A DNA stretch of 64,000 bases from Nocardia xishanensis NBRC 101358 (GTDB lineage: Bacteria; Actinomycetota; Actinomycetes; Mycobacteriales; Mycobacteriaceae): the NCBI RefSeq assembly GCF_001613365.1, contig NZ_BDCF01000012.1, positions 1 to 64,000 of the forward strand, written 5' to 3'. The position numbers and the translations under genes were made by a program. Under the pieces are notes generated by a model. The model saw only the letters and a list, made by a program, of their open reading frames with translations. It did no database searches and was not told where the DNA came from. Shown piece after piece: positions 1 through 8,875 of this stretch (positions are counted from its first letter, which is position 1; each line of letters starts with the position of its first letter).

Positions 1-1116
1 GGCGGTGACCTCGCCACCGACGGCCAACGCCCTCGCCCGCATGCCCGCGATGCCGTGGCCGCCGTTGCCGACCGGCCGCGCCGGCGTCGCGCCGGGTCCG
101 TTCACCACCCGCAGGTGTAGTTCCATGCCGCAGACGATCTCCACCCGCACCGGCGCTCCCGGCGCGTGCCGCGAAGCGTTCGACAGCGACTCCTGGGCGA
201 TCCGGTACAGCGCGAGCCCAGTGGTCTCCGGTACCGAGCCGAGCTCGCCCTCGACCGTCCAGTCGATCGTGACGCCCGCGCGCTCGGCGCTGTCGAACAG
301 GGTGAGCACATCCTCGGCCTTCGGTTGCGGCGCGTGTTCTGGCAGCTGTCCGTCGCTGCGCAGCACGCCGAGCATGCCGCGGATCTCGTTGAGCGCCTCG
401 CGCGCGGTGGCGCCGATCGATTCGAATTCGGCGCGCGCGGCCGGGGTCACCCCCTCCACCCGGTACGGCGCCGTCTGCGCCTGCACCACGACCAGGGACA
501 TGTGATGGGCGACCACATCGTGCAGGTCGCGGGCGATGCGCGCTTTCTCCTCCAGAATCGCGCGGCGGGCCCGCTCCAGCTCGTTCTCCTCCTCTCGGCG
601 CAGCAGTTCCCTGCGCGAGAGCACCAGCCATCGGACGAGCAGGGCGAACAGCACCACCGCGGCCAGCGCGATGGGCCAGCCCCATGCGGCGTTGGCGAAC
701 GCCTCGCCCTCGCCCGGCATGGTGGTGCCGAACAACAGCGAGGTCGCGCCCCAGGCGACCGCGACGATCTGCACCGGCGCTCGCAGCCCCACCGCGAACA
801 GCAGCGCGATCAGCACGATCACCTGCACCACCTGGAACGGCAGATCATTGTTCGGCTGGTGCGGGATGGCCAGCGCGATGAGCAGCGCAGAGCCCGCCGA
901 GATGGCCCAGCCCAGCGCCGGGTTGACCCGCACGAGCAGGATCGGGAACGCGGCCAGCGCGGCGATGAACGGCTGCGCTCCCGGCGACACGGCGTGCGTG
1001 AGGTGCAGCGTCGGCCACGCGACGGAGTAGAGGATCAGCGCGGAGAGCACGACGAAAGCGTCGAACCATGCGCGCGCGTCCATCCGCTCCGTCAGGCCAC
1101 GGGTCTTCTGCTTCAT
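1..1116 (-). CDS. two-component sensor histidine kinase, 3' end outside the window
   Basis: Membrane sensor kinase of the HisKA_3 (NarL/LiaS-like) type, which autophosphorylates on His and passes phosphate to a NarL-type response regulator. The frame is open from an ATG at 1116 to base 1 (372 codons), so the C-terminus lies outside the window. The first ~165 residues form about five hydrophobic segments. A charged linker follows, then the H-box (DLHDVVAHH) with the phospho-acceptor at His199. The N-box region (ALYRIAQESLSNASRH) and a GNGGHGIAGM G-box show the ATP-binding domain is largely present. The partner regulator is presumably downstream, beyond base 1. No extracytoplasmic sensor domain is visible, so the stimulus cannot be read. 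Confidence 0.9.
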   Translation of the reverse strand, partial: MKQKTRGLTERMDARAWFDAFVVLSALILYSVAWPTLHLTHAVSPGAQPFIAALAAFPILLVRVNPALGWAISAGSALLIALAIPHQPNNDLPFQVVQVIVLIALLFAVGLRAPVQIVAVAWGATSLLFGTTMPGEGEAFANAAWGWPIALAAVVLFALLVRWLVLSRRELLRREEENELERARRAILEEKARIARDLHDVVAHHMSLVVVQAQTAPYRVEGVTPAARAEFESIGATAREALNEIRGMLGVLRSDGQLPEHAPQPKAEDVLTLFDSAERAGVTIDWTVEGELGSVPETTGLALYRIAQESLSNASRHAPGAPVRVEIVCGMELHLRVVNGPGATPARPVGNGGHGIAGMRARALAVGGEVTA

Positions 1117-1285
1117 GATGACGACCCTAGGAACCCTGGCCCGTCGCGTGCCTCATACCCAAGGGTGAATTGATACCCCGTACCGCGGTGGGAGACGACG
1201 GACCCGCTCCCCCGACGGCACGGCGACCGAAACCGCACCGCGGCGGGAGGCCGGTGGGCGTTGGCCGTTCCTAGCGTCGAGGCCC

Positions 1286-2050
1286 ATGAGGACCGAGACC
1301 ATCGCCGCCCCCGACCGCCGCCAGGACGCCGCCCCCGCCGGGCTGCGCCGGGCCGCGGCGCTGGCGGCCGCGGCGCTGACCACGATGTCGGCCGTTGTCG
1401 CCCTGGCCCCCGCGGCACAAGCGGCGAGCGCCGCGCATCCCGTCGTCGAGAACGTCGCGGCCGCCACCGCGATCGCCGCCCTCACCTCCGGCGAGACAGC
1501 CTCGGCGGCAGCAATTCCGGACGACTTCGCGACCGTGCTCGGTTATCGGCCGGTCCCGGTGCGCGGCCTGCTGGCCAATCCGAGCGGTGACTGCTCCTCA
1601 CCCGTCCCGCTGCCCGCCGAGTTCGAGACCGCCTGCAAGGCACACGATCTCGGGTACGACCTGCTGCGCTACGCGGATCGGCGCGGCGAGCCGCTCGGTC
1701 CGTGGGCGAGGCAGGCCGTCGACGCGGCGCTTGACCGCCGGATGCGGGCGGCGTGCGACGCCCGCACCGAACCGTGGGGGCGGGCCAGGTGCTACGCGAT
1801 GGCGGATATCGCCGACACCGTGGTCGATCTGAACTCGCGCCGCCAGCATTACGGGGCGCCCGTCGTCGAGACGCTGCTCGGCGCTGGCGGTGCGGCGGCC
1901 GGACGCGGCGGCTGGCTGGTCGGTCTCGCGGGGCTCGGGCTGCTCGGTCTCGGCGCGCTCCTCACGCTCGTCCTCGGCGCACCGCGGCAAGCGAGCACCC
2001 TTGCCGCGCGGGTGTCGAACGATGCAGTCGCCGTGGGAGTTTCGGCATGA
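1286..2050 (+). CDS. exported phospholipase A2-like protein with C-terminal membrane anchor
   Basis: 254-residue exported protein resembling prokaryotic secreted phospholipase A2, which hydrolyses the sn-2 ester of phospholipids. A long Ala-rich signal peptide ends near residue 50. The PLA2 signature CKAHDLGYD follows at 117-125, with the catalytic pair His120/Asp121. Cys103/Cys117 and Cys157/Cys169 could form the two expected disulfides. Residues ~209-231 are a Gly/Leu-rich hydrophobic segment followed by ~23 residues. That suggests a C-terminal anchor, which secreted PLA2 enzymes normally lack. The stop overlaps the start of the next gene (ATGA), so the two are probably translationally coupled. 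The fold call rests on the HD motif and cysteine pattern; activity is inferred. Confidence 0.7.
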   Translation: MRTETIAAPDRRQDAAPAGLRRAAALAAAALTTMSAVVALAPAAQAASAAHPVVENVAAATAIAALTSGETASAAAIPDDFATVLGYRPVPVRGLLANPSGDCSSPVPLPAEFETACKAHDLGYDLLRYADRRGEPLGPWARQAVDAALDRRMRAACDARTEPWGRARCYAMADIADTVVDLNSRRQHYGAPVVETLLGAGGAAAGRGGWLVGLAGLGLLGLGALLTLVLGAPRQASTLAARVSNDAVAVGVSA

Positions 2051-3462
2051 CCACCACCGCACAGCGACTCACCGACAGCGCAGACCCCACGCCGGAGGCA
2101 CCGCAGCCGAAGCGCCCGGGTTGGACCCGGTTCACGACCGCACCGGGCATCGGGACGACGCTGGCAGTCGTCGTCGGAGCGCTTCTCTCGCTCGCGCCGA
2201 GTCTGCTCCCCCGCACGGCCGGCGCGCAGGCGATCCTCACCGCTCTCTTGATCTCGTGCGCGCTCGGGTTCGCCGCGATACTGCGAATGCTGCTCCGCCG
2301 CTGGCACTTCGACGTCGACGAGCGCTTCGGTCACTACCGCGGGGCACTGCTCCTCGCGGCGGTCGCGGCGGTCGCGGTCGCCGCGTGGCGCGCAGGCCAC
2401 TGGCAGAACGATCTGCGCGCCGCCATGGGCACCCCGCAGATCGGGCCCGGGTACTGGCTGCGCTGTGCGATCGGCGCGACACTGCTCACCGGTCTGGTCG
2501 TCGGGGTGGCGAAGGCGCTGCGCTGGGTGCTGCGCAAACTCGGGCTGCTGCGCGGCTCGGCGCTCGGACTGGTCGCCGCGGCGGTGGGCTACCTCGTGCT
2601 GACGCCCGCGGTGGTCGGTTGGCGTCAGCAGGTTTACGCGGCCGCCAACGTCGCGATGGATCCGTTGCTGACGCAACCCGTTTCGCGCACCAGATCGGGC
2701 AGCGCCGAATCGGCGGTCAGCTGGCCTTCGCTCGGCGCGCAGGGCCGCAAGTTCGTCAGCGGAGGACCGGAAGGGCCGGTGCGCGTGTACATCGGACTCG
2801 ACTCCGCGCCGGATCTCGAATCCCGTGTGGCGCTGGCGATCCGGGAGCTGGAGCGCTCGGGCGGGCTCGACCGGTCCAATGTCGTGGTCGCGCTGCCGAC
2901 CGGATCCGGCTGGATCGACGCGGGCGCGGTGACCGGTTTCGCCGAGCGCTTCGGCGGCGACGTGGCGGTGGTCGGTCTCCAGTACTCGTACGCGCCGAGC
3001 TGGGCGACGTTCGTCTTCGGCCGCGCCGATGCCGTCGCGGCCGCCCGCGCCCTCTTCGACGCCGTGGAACGACGCCTGCGCGCCATGTCCGAACCCCCTC
3101 GGTTGTTCGTCTACGGCCAGAGCCTCGGCGCCCTCGGCGGCAGCGCGATCTTCGCCGACGATGCCGAGCAGGACCGCCGCACCTGCGCCGTGCTGTGGGC
3201 CGGTCCGCCCGCGGGCGATGTGCACCGCGCGGGCGCGACCGTGCTGGCCAACAGCTCTGATCCGGTCGTGCACTGGTCGCCCGCACTGCTGTGGCGGGCG
3301 CCCGACCTGACCGGAGTCCGGATCGACGCCCCCATCCCACGCTGGCTCCCGGGGGTGAGTTTCGTGCAGACCACTGCGGATCTCCTCGCGGCTCTCGACG
3401 CGCCACCCGGCCACGGCCACCGCTACGGCATCGACCAGGGCACGGCGCTCAGTTCCTGCTGA
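2047..3462 (+). CDS. membrane alpha/beta-hydrolase (Abhydrolase_9 / DUF2319 type)
   Basis: 471-residue membrane protein with a C-terminal serine-hydrolase domain, similar in plan to the M. tuberculosis Rv1069c family. Residues ~30-220 hold several hydrophobic helices (Abhydrolase_9_N region). The rest is an alpha/beta-hydrolase domain whose nucleophile elbow is YGQSLGALGG, with Ser359. The next residues keep the family look (AVLWAGPPAGD). I chose the ATG at 2047 because it overlaps the stop of the PLA2-like gene (ATGA); the frame is open further upstream, but that part only shadows the PLA2 gene. The substrate is unknown. Coupling to a phospholipase-like gene hints at envelope lipid turnover, which is inference. 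Confidence 0.8.
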   Translation: MTTTAQRLTDSADPTPEAPQPKRPGWTRFTTAPGIGTTLAVVVGALLSLAPSLLPRTAGAQAILTALLISCALGFAAILRMLLRRWHFDVDERFGHYRGALLLAAVAAVAVAAWRAGHWQNDLRAAMGTPQIGPGYWLRCAIGATLLTGLVVGVAKALRWVLRKLGLLRGSALGLVAAAVGYLVLTPAVVGWRQQVYAAANVAMDPLLTQPVSRTRSGSAESAVSWPSLGAQGRKFVSGGPEGPVRVYIGLDSAPDLESRVALAIRELERSGGLDRSNVVVALPTGSGWIDAGAVTGFAERFGGDVAVVGLQYSYAPSWATFVFGRADAVAAARALFDAVERRLRAMSEPPRLFVYGQSLGALGGSAIFADDAEQDRRTCAVLWAGPPAGDVHRAGATVLANSSDPVVHWSPALLWRAPDLTGVRIDAPIPRWLPGVSFVQTTADLLAALDAPPGHGHRYGIDQGTALSSC

Positions 3463-3577
3463 CTGCCCTGGTCAGCGCCGGGCTCACGCCATGCGCACCA
3501 GCCGACGCAAGATCCATGCCGACCGCGCCGGTCCTCGCTGAGCTCCCACTCAGCGGGGCAGTTCATTGACGCGACAG

Positions 3578-3591
3578 TAGAACTTGTTCTA
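3578..3591. promoter_or_regulatory. KstR-type operator palindrome
   Basis: TAGAACTTGTTCTA fits the published KstR consensus TnnAACnnGTTnnA at every defined position and has full TAGAAC/GTTCTA arms. It ends 10 bases before the ATG of the SRPBCC gene, where a bound TetR-family repressor would block transcription or a near-leaderless start. KstR controls cholesterol catabolism in mycobacteria and Rhodococcus. Binding here is inferred from the sequence match. Confidence 0.65.
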
Positions 3592-3601
3592 ATTTGCTCC
3601 C

Positions 3602-4048
3602 ATGGGCTTTGTCATCGACGCGGCCGTGTACATCGACGCACCGGCCGACCTGGTGTGGCAGGTGATCACGGACCTCCCCCGCTACGGCGAGTGGAACCCC
3701 TTCGTCACCGAATGCGAGAGCACGCTGACGCCCGGCGAACCGATCGACATGCTCGTGCAGGTCTACGGCTCCACCCCGCGGCGCCAGCGCGAATGGATTC
3801 GCAGCCACACTCCCGGCCGTGAACTCAGCTACTCGATGAAGCCGGTGCCCCTCGGCGCGCTACACAGCCTGCGCTCGCACACCGTGACCGCGGTGAACGC
3901 CGATCGCACCCGCTACGAATCGCATTTCGAACTCGGCGGCTGGCTCCACCCGGTGGTGGCCGCGGCGCTCGGTGCGAATCTGCGCCGCGGTTTCGAGGGC
4001 ATGACCGCGGGCATCCAGCGCCGCGCCGAGACGCTGCGCACCGCCTGA
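3602..4048 (+). CDS. SRPBCC (START/polyketide-cyclase fold) domain protein
   Basis: 148-residue single-domain protein of the SRPBCC superfamily, a helix-grip fold that binds hydrophobic ligands. The N-terminal pattern is typical: a beta strand (VIDAAVYIDAPADLVWQVI), then DLPRYGEWNPFV, the loop seen in START-like Coq10/cyclase relatives. A C-terminal amphipathic helix (LGANLRRGFEGMTAGIQRRA) closes the cavity. No catalytic residues are evident, so this may be a lipid-binding or cyclase-like protein. It stands alone behind the KstR-type operator, with no other gene before the SGNH esterase. The ligand could be a sterol-derived compound if KstR regulation holds; that is inference. Confidence 0.8.
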   Translation: MGFVIDAAVYIDAPADLVWQVITDLPRYGEWNPFVTECESTLTPGEPIDMLVQVYGSTPRRQREWIRSHTPGRELSYSMKPVPLGALHSLRSHTVTAVNADRTRYESHFELGGWLHPVVAAALGANLRRGFEGMTAGIQRRAETLRTA

Positions 4049-4138
4049 CGCGCGCCGGGAATCGTCTCCGCTCTCTCGTGGTTGTGTCGTCCTGTTCGGC
4101 GATTCGCCGAGTTCGACCACGAGAGAACGGATTACGCC

Positions 4139-5383
4139 GTGCGTATCGTCCGAGCCCTGCTGGCTCTGCTGCTGATCCTGCTACCGTTCACCGCCGCGGG
4201 CGCGGCTGCGCGCCCCGCTGACCCGCCGGGGTGGACCACGGCGTGGGCGACGTCGCCGCATCTGCCGAGCCGCGCGTTCGTGACGAACTGGGCCCAAGAA
4301 GGCTTCGCGAATCAGACACTGCGCCAGGTGGTTCGGGTCAGCGAGGGCGGCCTCACCACACGGGTGCGGCTGACCAACCGCTACGGCGCAGCGCCGCTGA
4401 CGATCACCGGCGCGACCATCGCGCGAACAGCGGGCGCGGGAGCGATCCAGCCCGAGACCCTGTCGAATCTGACCGTCGGGATGTCACCCACCTTCGTGAT
4501 CGCGCCGGGCGCCGACCTCGTCACCGATCCGGCCCCGTTGCCGCTCAATGCCTTCGACTCGATCACCATCACGCTGTACTTCGCCGAGCCGACCGGCCCC
4601 GCGACGCAGCACGCGCAGGCCATCGCCACCACCTACCGCGCCGCGGGCGATCACCGCGCCGACCCGACCGCCGCCGCGTTCACCGAAACCACCGCGACCT
4701 GGTACTACCTGGCGGGCGTCGAGGTGGCCGATCTCGCGCCGAACCGGTCCGCCGTGGTGGCCTTCGGCGATTCCATCACCGATGGCGTCGGATCGAACGC
4801 CGACGCGGACAACCGCTTCCCCGACGAACTCGCCGAACGCCTCGCCGCCGCAGGCGTCCCGCGCGCGGTGCTGAACCAGGGCATCGGCGGCAACCGGGTG
4901 ACTGTCGACTCCGACTGGCTCGGCGACAGCGCGCTGCGCCGCTTCCAGCACGACGTCCTCGACCAGCCGGGCGCCGGCACGGTGATCATCCTGGAGGGCG
5001 CCAACGACATCGGCCTCAGCACGGGCGCGGCCAACCTGGGCGAACCCCCGGTACCGGTCTCGGCGGACCAGCTGATCGCCGCGCACCGGGAGCTGATCGC
5101 CCGTGCCCGCGCCGCCGGACTTCGCGTCATCGGCGCGACCATCCTGCCGTTGGGCGGTTCGCCGTACGACACGCCGGGGGCCGAAGCCAAGCGCCTCGCC
5201 GTCAACGAATGGATCCGCACCTCGGGTGAATACGACGCGGTCGTCGACACCGCCGCCGCGCTCGCCGATCCGGCGAACCCGAGCCGGTTGCACCCCGCCT
5301 TCGACAGCGGAGATCGCTTGCACCCCAATGACGCCGGCTACCGCGCGATGGCGGAAGCGGTGAATCTCGCCGACCTGCGCTGA
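4139..5383 (+). CDS. secreted SGNH/GDSL-family hydrolase
   Basis: Exported esterase or lipase of the SGNH superfamily, 414 residues from the GTG at 4139. I chose that start because it gives a clean signal peptide (VRIVRALLALLLILLPFTAA, cleaved near residue 24); the frame is open further upstream but not signal-like. The SGNH blocks are present: FGDSITDG with nucleophile Ser212, Gly in GIGGNRV, Asn in EGANDIG, and the C-terminal DRLHPND with Asp392 and His395. The ~200 residues before block I form a beta-rich N-terminal domain, as in larger actinobacterial GDSL esterases. Natural substrate not readable. It converges on gatA, with a strong hairpin between. Confidence 0.88.
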   Translation: MRIVRALLALLLILLPFTAAGAAARPADPPGWTTAWATSPHLPSRAFVTNWAQEGFANQTLRQVVRVSEGGLTTRVRLTNRYGAAPLTITGATIARTAGAGAIQPETLSNLTVGMSPTFVIAPGADLVTDPAPLPLNAFDSITITLYFAEPTGPATQHAQAIATTYRAAGDHRADPTAAAFTETTATWYYLAGVEVADLAPNRSAVVAFGDSITDGVGSNADADNRFPDELAERLAAAGVPRAVLNQGIGGNRVTVDSDWLGDSALRRFQHDVLDQPGAGTVIILEGANDIGLSTGAANLGEPPVPVSADQLIAAHRELIARARAAGLRVIGATILPLGGSPYDTPGAEAKRLAVNEWIRTSGEYDAVVDTAAALADPANPSRLHPAFDSGDRLHPNDAGYRAMAEAVNLADLR

Positions 5384-5412
5384 ACACCGACCGAACAGTT
5401 GAACATCGACCG

Positions 5413-5457
5413 AACGGCGAGCGGGCCGGGGCATCGCGCCCCGGCCCGCTCGCCGTT
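5413..5457. terminator. bidirectional terminator hairpin between SGNH esterase and gatA
   Basis: A perfect 19-bp stem (5413-5431 against 5439-5457, arm beginning AACGGCGAGCGGG) with a 7-base loop, lying between convergent stop codons 30 bases from one and 14 from the other. Neither side has a long T-run, but the stem is very stable. It probably ends transcripts from both sides. Confidence 0.8.
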
Positions 5458-5470
5458 GTCCGATCCGTCG

Positions 5471-6943
5471 TCAGGCGACGGGCCCGCGGGCGGCCTCGTA
5501 GGCCGCGCCCACCCGGTACAGCCGGTCGTCGGCCAGCGCGGGCGCCATGATCTGCAGGCCCACCGGCATGCCGTCGTCCTTGCTCAGACCCGACGGCACC
5601 GACATGGCCGGGTGGCCCGCCAGGTTGGTGGGCAGCGTGCACAGGTCCGACAGGTACATGGCCAGCGGGTCGTCGACCTTCTCGCCCAGCTTCCACGGGG
5701 TGAACGGGCTCGTCGGCGAGACCAGCACGTCGACCTGCTCGTAGGCGGCGTCGAAGTCGCGCGCGATCAGCGTGCGGACCTTGAGCGCCTGACCGTAGTA
5801 GGCGTCGTAGTAACCCGCCGAGAGCGCGTAGGTGCCGATCATGATGCGGCGCTTGACCTCGGGGCCGAAGCCCGCCGCGCGGGTCATCGCCATGACCTGC
5901 TCGGCGCTGTGCGTGCCGTCGTCGCCGACGCGCAGGCCGTAGCGCATGGCGTCGAAACGCGCCAGGTTCGACGACACCTCCGACGGCATCACCAGGTAGT
6001 AGGACGGCAGGCCGTATTCGAAGTGCGGGCACGACACCTCGACGACCTCGGCGCCCAGCTCCTTCAGCACGCCGACGGCGGCGTCGAAGGAGGCGAGCAC
6101 GCCTGGCTGGTAGCTGTCCGAGTGCAGTTCCTTGACCACGCCGATCTTCACGCCGCGCAGATCGCCCGCCGCGCCTTCGCGGGCGGCGGCAACCACCGGC
6201 GGCACCGGCACGTTGCGCGAGGTGGAGTCCCTCGGGTCGTATCCGGCGATCACCTCGTGCAGCAGAGCGGTGTCGAGCACCGTGCGGCCGCAGGGGCCGC
6301 CCTGATCCAGCGAGGACGCGCAGGCGACGAGGCCGAAGCGCGAGACCGTGCCGTAGGTCGGCTTGGTGCCGACGGTCGCGGTCACCGCGGCGGGCTGCCG
6401 GATCGAGCCGCCGGTGTCGGTACCGATGGCCAGCGGCGCCTGATAGGAGGCGAGCGCGGCCGCCGAGCCACCGCCGGAACCACCGGGGATCCTCGTGGTG
6501 TCCCACGGGTTGCGCGTGGGGCCGTAGGCGGAGTTCTCGGTGGAGGAGCCCATGGCGAACTCGTCCATGTTGGTCTTGCCGAGAATCGGTATGCCCGCCG
6601 CGCGCAGCTTGGACGTCAACGTCGCGTCGTACGGCGACATCCAGCCCTCGAGGATCTTCGAGGCGCAGGTGGTCGGCATGTCCGTGGTGGTGAAGACGTC
6701 CTTGAGCGCCAACGGAACTCCGGCCAGCGGCGAGGCAGGAGCCTGCCCGTCGGCCAGCGCCGCGTCCACCGCGGACGCGGCCGCGAGCGCGTGCTCGCCC
6801 GCCACGTGCAGGAACGCGTTGAGCTCGCCGTCCACCTCGGCGATCCGATCCAGGTGCGCCTGGGTGACCTCGGCCGAGGTCACCTCGCGCGCGTGGATCT
6901 TCGCGGCCAGCTCGGCCGCGCTGAGGGTGGTCAGATCGGTCAT
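5471..6943 (-). CDS. gatA: Asp-tRNA(Asn)/Glu-tRNA(Gln) amidotransferase subunit A
   Basis: Amidase subunit of the GatCAB complex, which releases ammonia from Gln and amidates misacylated Glu-tRNA(Gln) and Asp-tRNA(Asn). The 490 residues match the usual GatA length. The amidase-signature triad is complete: Lys81 ([10 protein letters not shown]), cis-Ser156 ([10 protein letters not shown]) and Ser180 ([12 protein letters not shown]). The ATG overlaps the gatC stop (ATGA), so the two are translationally coupled. Downstream there is a terminator and a convergent esterase gene. The pfkA and gatB genes that follow in M. tuberculosis are not at this position, so GatB must be encoded elsewhere. Confidence 0.97.
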   Translation of the reverse strand: MTDLTTLSAAELAAKIHAREVTSAEVTQAHLDRIAEVDGELNAFLHVAGEHALAAASAVDAALADGQAPASPLAGVPLALKDVFTTTDMPTTCASKILEGWMSPYDATLTSKLRAAGIPILGKTNMDEFAMGSSTENSAYGPTRNPWDTTRIPGGSGGGSAAALASYQAPLAIGTDTGGSIRQPAAVTATVGTKPTYGTVSRFGLVACASSLDQGGPCGRTVLDTALLHEVIAGYDPRDSTSRNVPVPPVVAAAREGAAGDLRGVKIGVVKELHSDSYQPGVLASFDAAVGVLKELGAEVVEVSCPHFEYGLPSYYLVMPSEVSSNLARFDAMRYGLRVGDDGTHSAEQVMAMTRAAGFGPEVKRRIMIGTYALSAGYYDAYYGQALKVRTLIARDFDAAYEQVDVLVSPTSPFTPWKLGEKVDDPLAMYLSDLCTLPTNLAGHPAMSVPSGLSKDDGMPVGLQIMAPALADDRLYRVGAAYEAARGPVA

Positions 6944-7239
6944 TCGCCCTCTCCCAGAATCTGCGGCACCATGAAGCGCTGCTCGTCGACCGCGGGCGCG
7001 GCCGCCAACGCCTCGTGCGGCGTCAGGCCGGGCACGAGCTCGTCGGGGCGGGTCACGTTGGTCGCCGGATTCGGCGAGGACGTGGCCGGGACGTCGGCGG
7101 CGGCGACCTCGGAGATGGTCCGCACGTGGCTCAGGATCGAATCCAGCTGACCGGCGAACTGATCCAGTTCGGCGTCGGACAGCGCGAGCCGGGACAGCCG
7201 GGCGAGGTGTGCGACCTCGTCGCGGGAGATGGCGGGCAC
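6940..7239 (-). CDS. gatC: Asp-tRNA(Asn)/Glu-tRNA(Gln) amidotransferase subunit C
   Basis: Small stabilising subunit of GatCAB that wraps around GatA. From the GTG at 7239 it is 99 residues, the normal GatC size, and begins with the family pattern [21 protein letters not shown]. The C-terminal half carries [19 protein letters not shown], also typical. A purine-rich ribosome site (AAAGGGG) lies about 6 bases before the GTG and supports this start over the longer open frame to 7365. It is the first gene of the gatCA operon. The divergent ACT-domain gene starts 384 bases away. Confidence 0.95.
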   Translation of the reverse strand: MPAISRDEVAHLARLSRLALSDAELDQFAGQLDSILSHVRTISEVAAADVPATSSPNPATNVTRPDELVPGLTPHEALAAAPAVDEQRFMVPQILGEGE

Positions 7240-7622
7240 CGCGGGACCCCTTTCGGCATGGTTGTGCATGGGTGGGCCGTGCACGACGACCGTGCTCGCG
7301 CTCGGCTCACATCGTGCACGGAAGATGTTAGTCGGCGACCGGGATGGCTCCGCCCACCCGGTCACCTCCGCCCACCCCGGTCACGACAGGGACGCGGTGA
7401 ACGCACCGGCGGTACGCCGCGCGACCGACCGCCCATCCGACCGCATGTACTCCGACGACACACCGCCGAATCTAGCCCGACACGCCGCAATGTCGCGAAA
7501 CCGCCACGTGGCGTTCGTCACTGGCAGCGCTTCGAGTCGATAACACGGCGTCGGGGGTGTAAGTATTGCGTCATCCGGGTATCCGACCACCAGGCTCGGC
7601 CGGCCAGAGGAAAGGAACGCGC
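7240..7622. other. divergent intergenic region gatC / ACT-domain gene
   Basis: 383 bases without a convincing gene; it must hold promoters for both flanking genes. Just upstream of gatC is a tandem direct repeat of 18-19 bases (7348-7365 and 7366-7384, CTCCGCCCACCCGGTCAC with one inserted C). The part next to the ACT gene is relatively AT-rich around 7550-7570. No riboswitch or small RNA was recognised. Confidence 0.5.
7348..7384. repeat. two-copy tandem direct repeat
   Basis: CTCCGCCCACCCGGTCAC is immediately followed by the same sequence with one extra C. It lies about 110 bases upstream of the gatC start. It may be a protein-binding direct repeat or a chance duplication. Confidence 0.5.
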
Positions 7623-8273
7623 GTGTCTTACCTGCTTCGCGTGCAACTTCCGGATCGCCCGGGAAGCCTCGGCGCACTCGCGCTCGCATTGGGTTCCGTC
7701 GGCGCCGACATCCTCTCGCTGGATGTGGTGGAACGCGGGGCAGGCTTCGCCGTGGACGATCTCGTCGTGGAAGTTCCACCCAACGCACTCCCGGACACCC
7801 TGATCACCGCCGCGGAATCGATCGGCGACGTGCACGTGGACTCCATCCGCCCCTATTCGGGCGTGCTGGACACCCACCGTGAACTCGAGCTCATCGACCA
7901 GGTGGCCAGCGCCCGCGACGACCGGCTGCAAGTGCTCGTCGACGGCGTGCCCCGGGTGCTGCGGGTCGGCTGGAGCACGGTGATCGACCTGGGCCCGCAC
8001 GGCGCGTACCGGGTGGTCGGGAGCCAGAGCGCGCCGCAGACGCAGGCCGGTTCGGCGCCGTGGATGCCGCTGGAGAAGCCGTCGGTGCTCGACCCGGAGG
8101 CCGACTGGGTGCCGCAGATCTGGCGCGATATGGACACCAAGCTGGCCGCCGCGCCGCTCGGCAACACGGGCAAGGTGCTGCTGCTCGGCAGGCCGGGCGG
8201 ACCGGACTTCCGTCCGTCGGAGGTGGCCCGGCTCGGCTACCTGGCGGGCATCGTCGCGACCGTTCTCGGCTGA
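7623..8273 (+). CDS. ACT-domain protein (Rv3013-like)
   Basis: 216-residue cytoplasmic protein with an N-terminal ACT domain (SYLLRVQLPDRPGSLGALALALG, residues ~2-70), the regulatory fold that binds amino acids at subunit interfaces. The remaining ~140 residues form a less defined domain without recognised catalytic motifs. I take the GTG at 7623 because AGAGGAAAGG lies just upstream and the ACT strand starts at once; the frame also opens at 7566. The gene sits between gatC and ligA, as Rv3013 does in M. tuberculosis. Function is unknown beyond probable amino-acid sensing. Confidence 0.85.
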   Translation: MSYLLRVQLPDRPGSLGALALALGSVGADILSLDVVERGAGFAVDDLVVEVPPNALPDTLITAAESIGDVHVDSIRPYSGVLDTHRELELIDQVASARDDRLQVLVDGVPRVLRVGWSTVIDLGPHGAYRVVGSQSAPQTQAGSAPWMPLEKPSVLDPEADWVPQIWRDMDTKLAAAPLGNTGKVLLLGRPGGPDFRPSEVARLGYLAGIVATVLG

Positions 8274-8322
8274 CTCGAACGTCTCGGGCGGGCTTGCCGC
8301 ACAACCGGAGTCGCGCCCGCGG

Positions 8323-8829
8323 TCAGCTCTCGGCGAGGGCCAAGCGCAAGACGGTGAGCAGTTCGCCCGCGGGGGTCGTCCAGTCCCGTTCCGGCACGGC
8401 GACGAAACCGAAGCGGTCGTAGATGCGGCGGGCGTCGACCATCGCGGGCATGGTGGTCAACGCCACCGCCTCGCACGATTCCGCGGCCGCCAGCTCGAGC
8501 ACGGTGCGCACCAGCGCCGTTCCCGCGCCGAGGCCGCGCGCCCGCTTGTCGACCGCGAGCATGCGGAACTCCAGCTCGCCCGGCCTGGCGATCTCCGCGT
8601 AGGGCATCCCGTAGCGGGCGACGGTGAGCGAGCCGATCACCCGATCGTCGTGCACCGCGACCAAGACCTGCGCCGCGGCCGCCCTGCGCACGGTGTCGGC
8701 GAGCTCGGCGGCGTACGGGCTGCCCGGCGGAACATAGCCCTCGCCCACGTAGACGTCGACGGTCAGCTCGCCGATCGCGGCGTACTCCTCCGGAGTCGCC
8801 GTCCGGATGACCATCTCGTGCACGCCCAT
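8323..8829 (-). CDS. GNAT-family N-acetyltransferase
   Basis: 168-residue single-domain acetyltransferase using acetyl-CoA. The GNAT fold is clear: a beta4 strand (LEFRMLAVDKRARGLGAGTAL) holds the pyrophosphate-binding R/Q-x-x-G-x-G/A pattern as RARGLGAG. A C-terminal motif (ARRIYDRFGFVAVPER) is typical of motif B. The ATG at 8829 gives an N-terminus of MGVHEMVIRTATPEEY; the internal Met six codons later would also work. It converges on the ACT-domain gene. The substrate cannot be predicted. Confidence 0.85.
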   Translation of the reverse strand: MGVHEMVIRTATPEEYAAIGELTVDVYVGEGYVPPGSPYAAELADTVRRAAAAQVLVAVHDDRVIGSLTVARYGMPYAEIARPGELEFRMLAVDKRARGLGAGTALVRTVLELAAAESCEAVALTTMPAMVDARRIYDRFGFVAVPERDWTTPAGELLTVLRLALAES

Positions 8830-8875
8830 ACCGGCATCCTGCCACCGCCGCGGGCGACCTTGACATCCGACCAGT

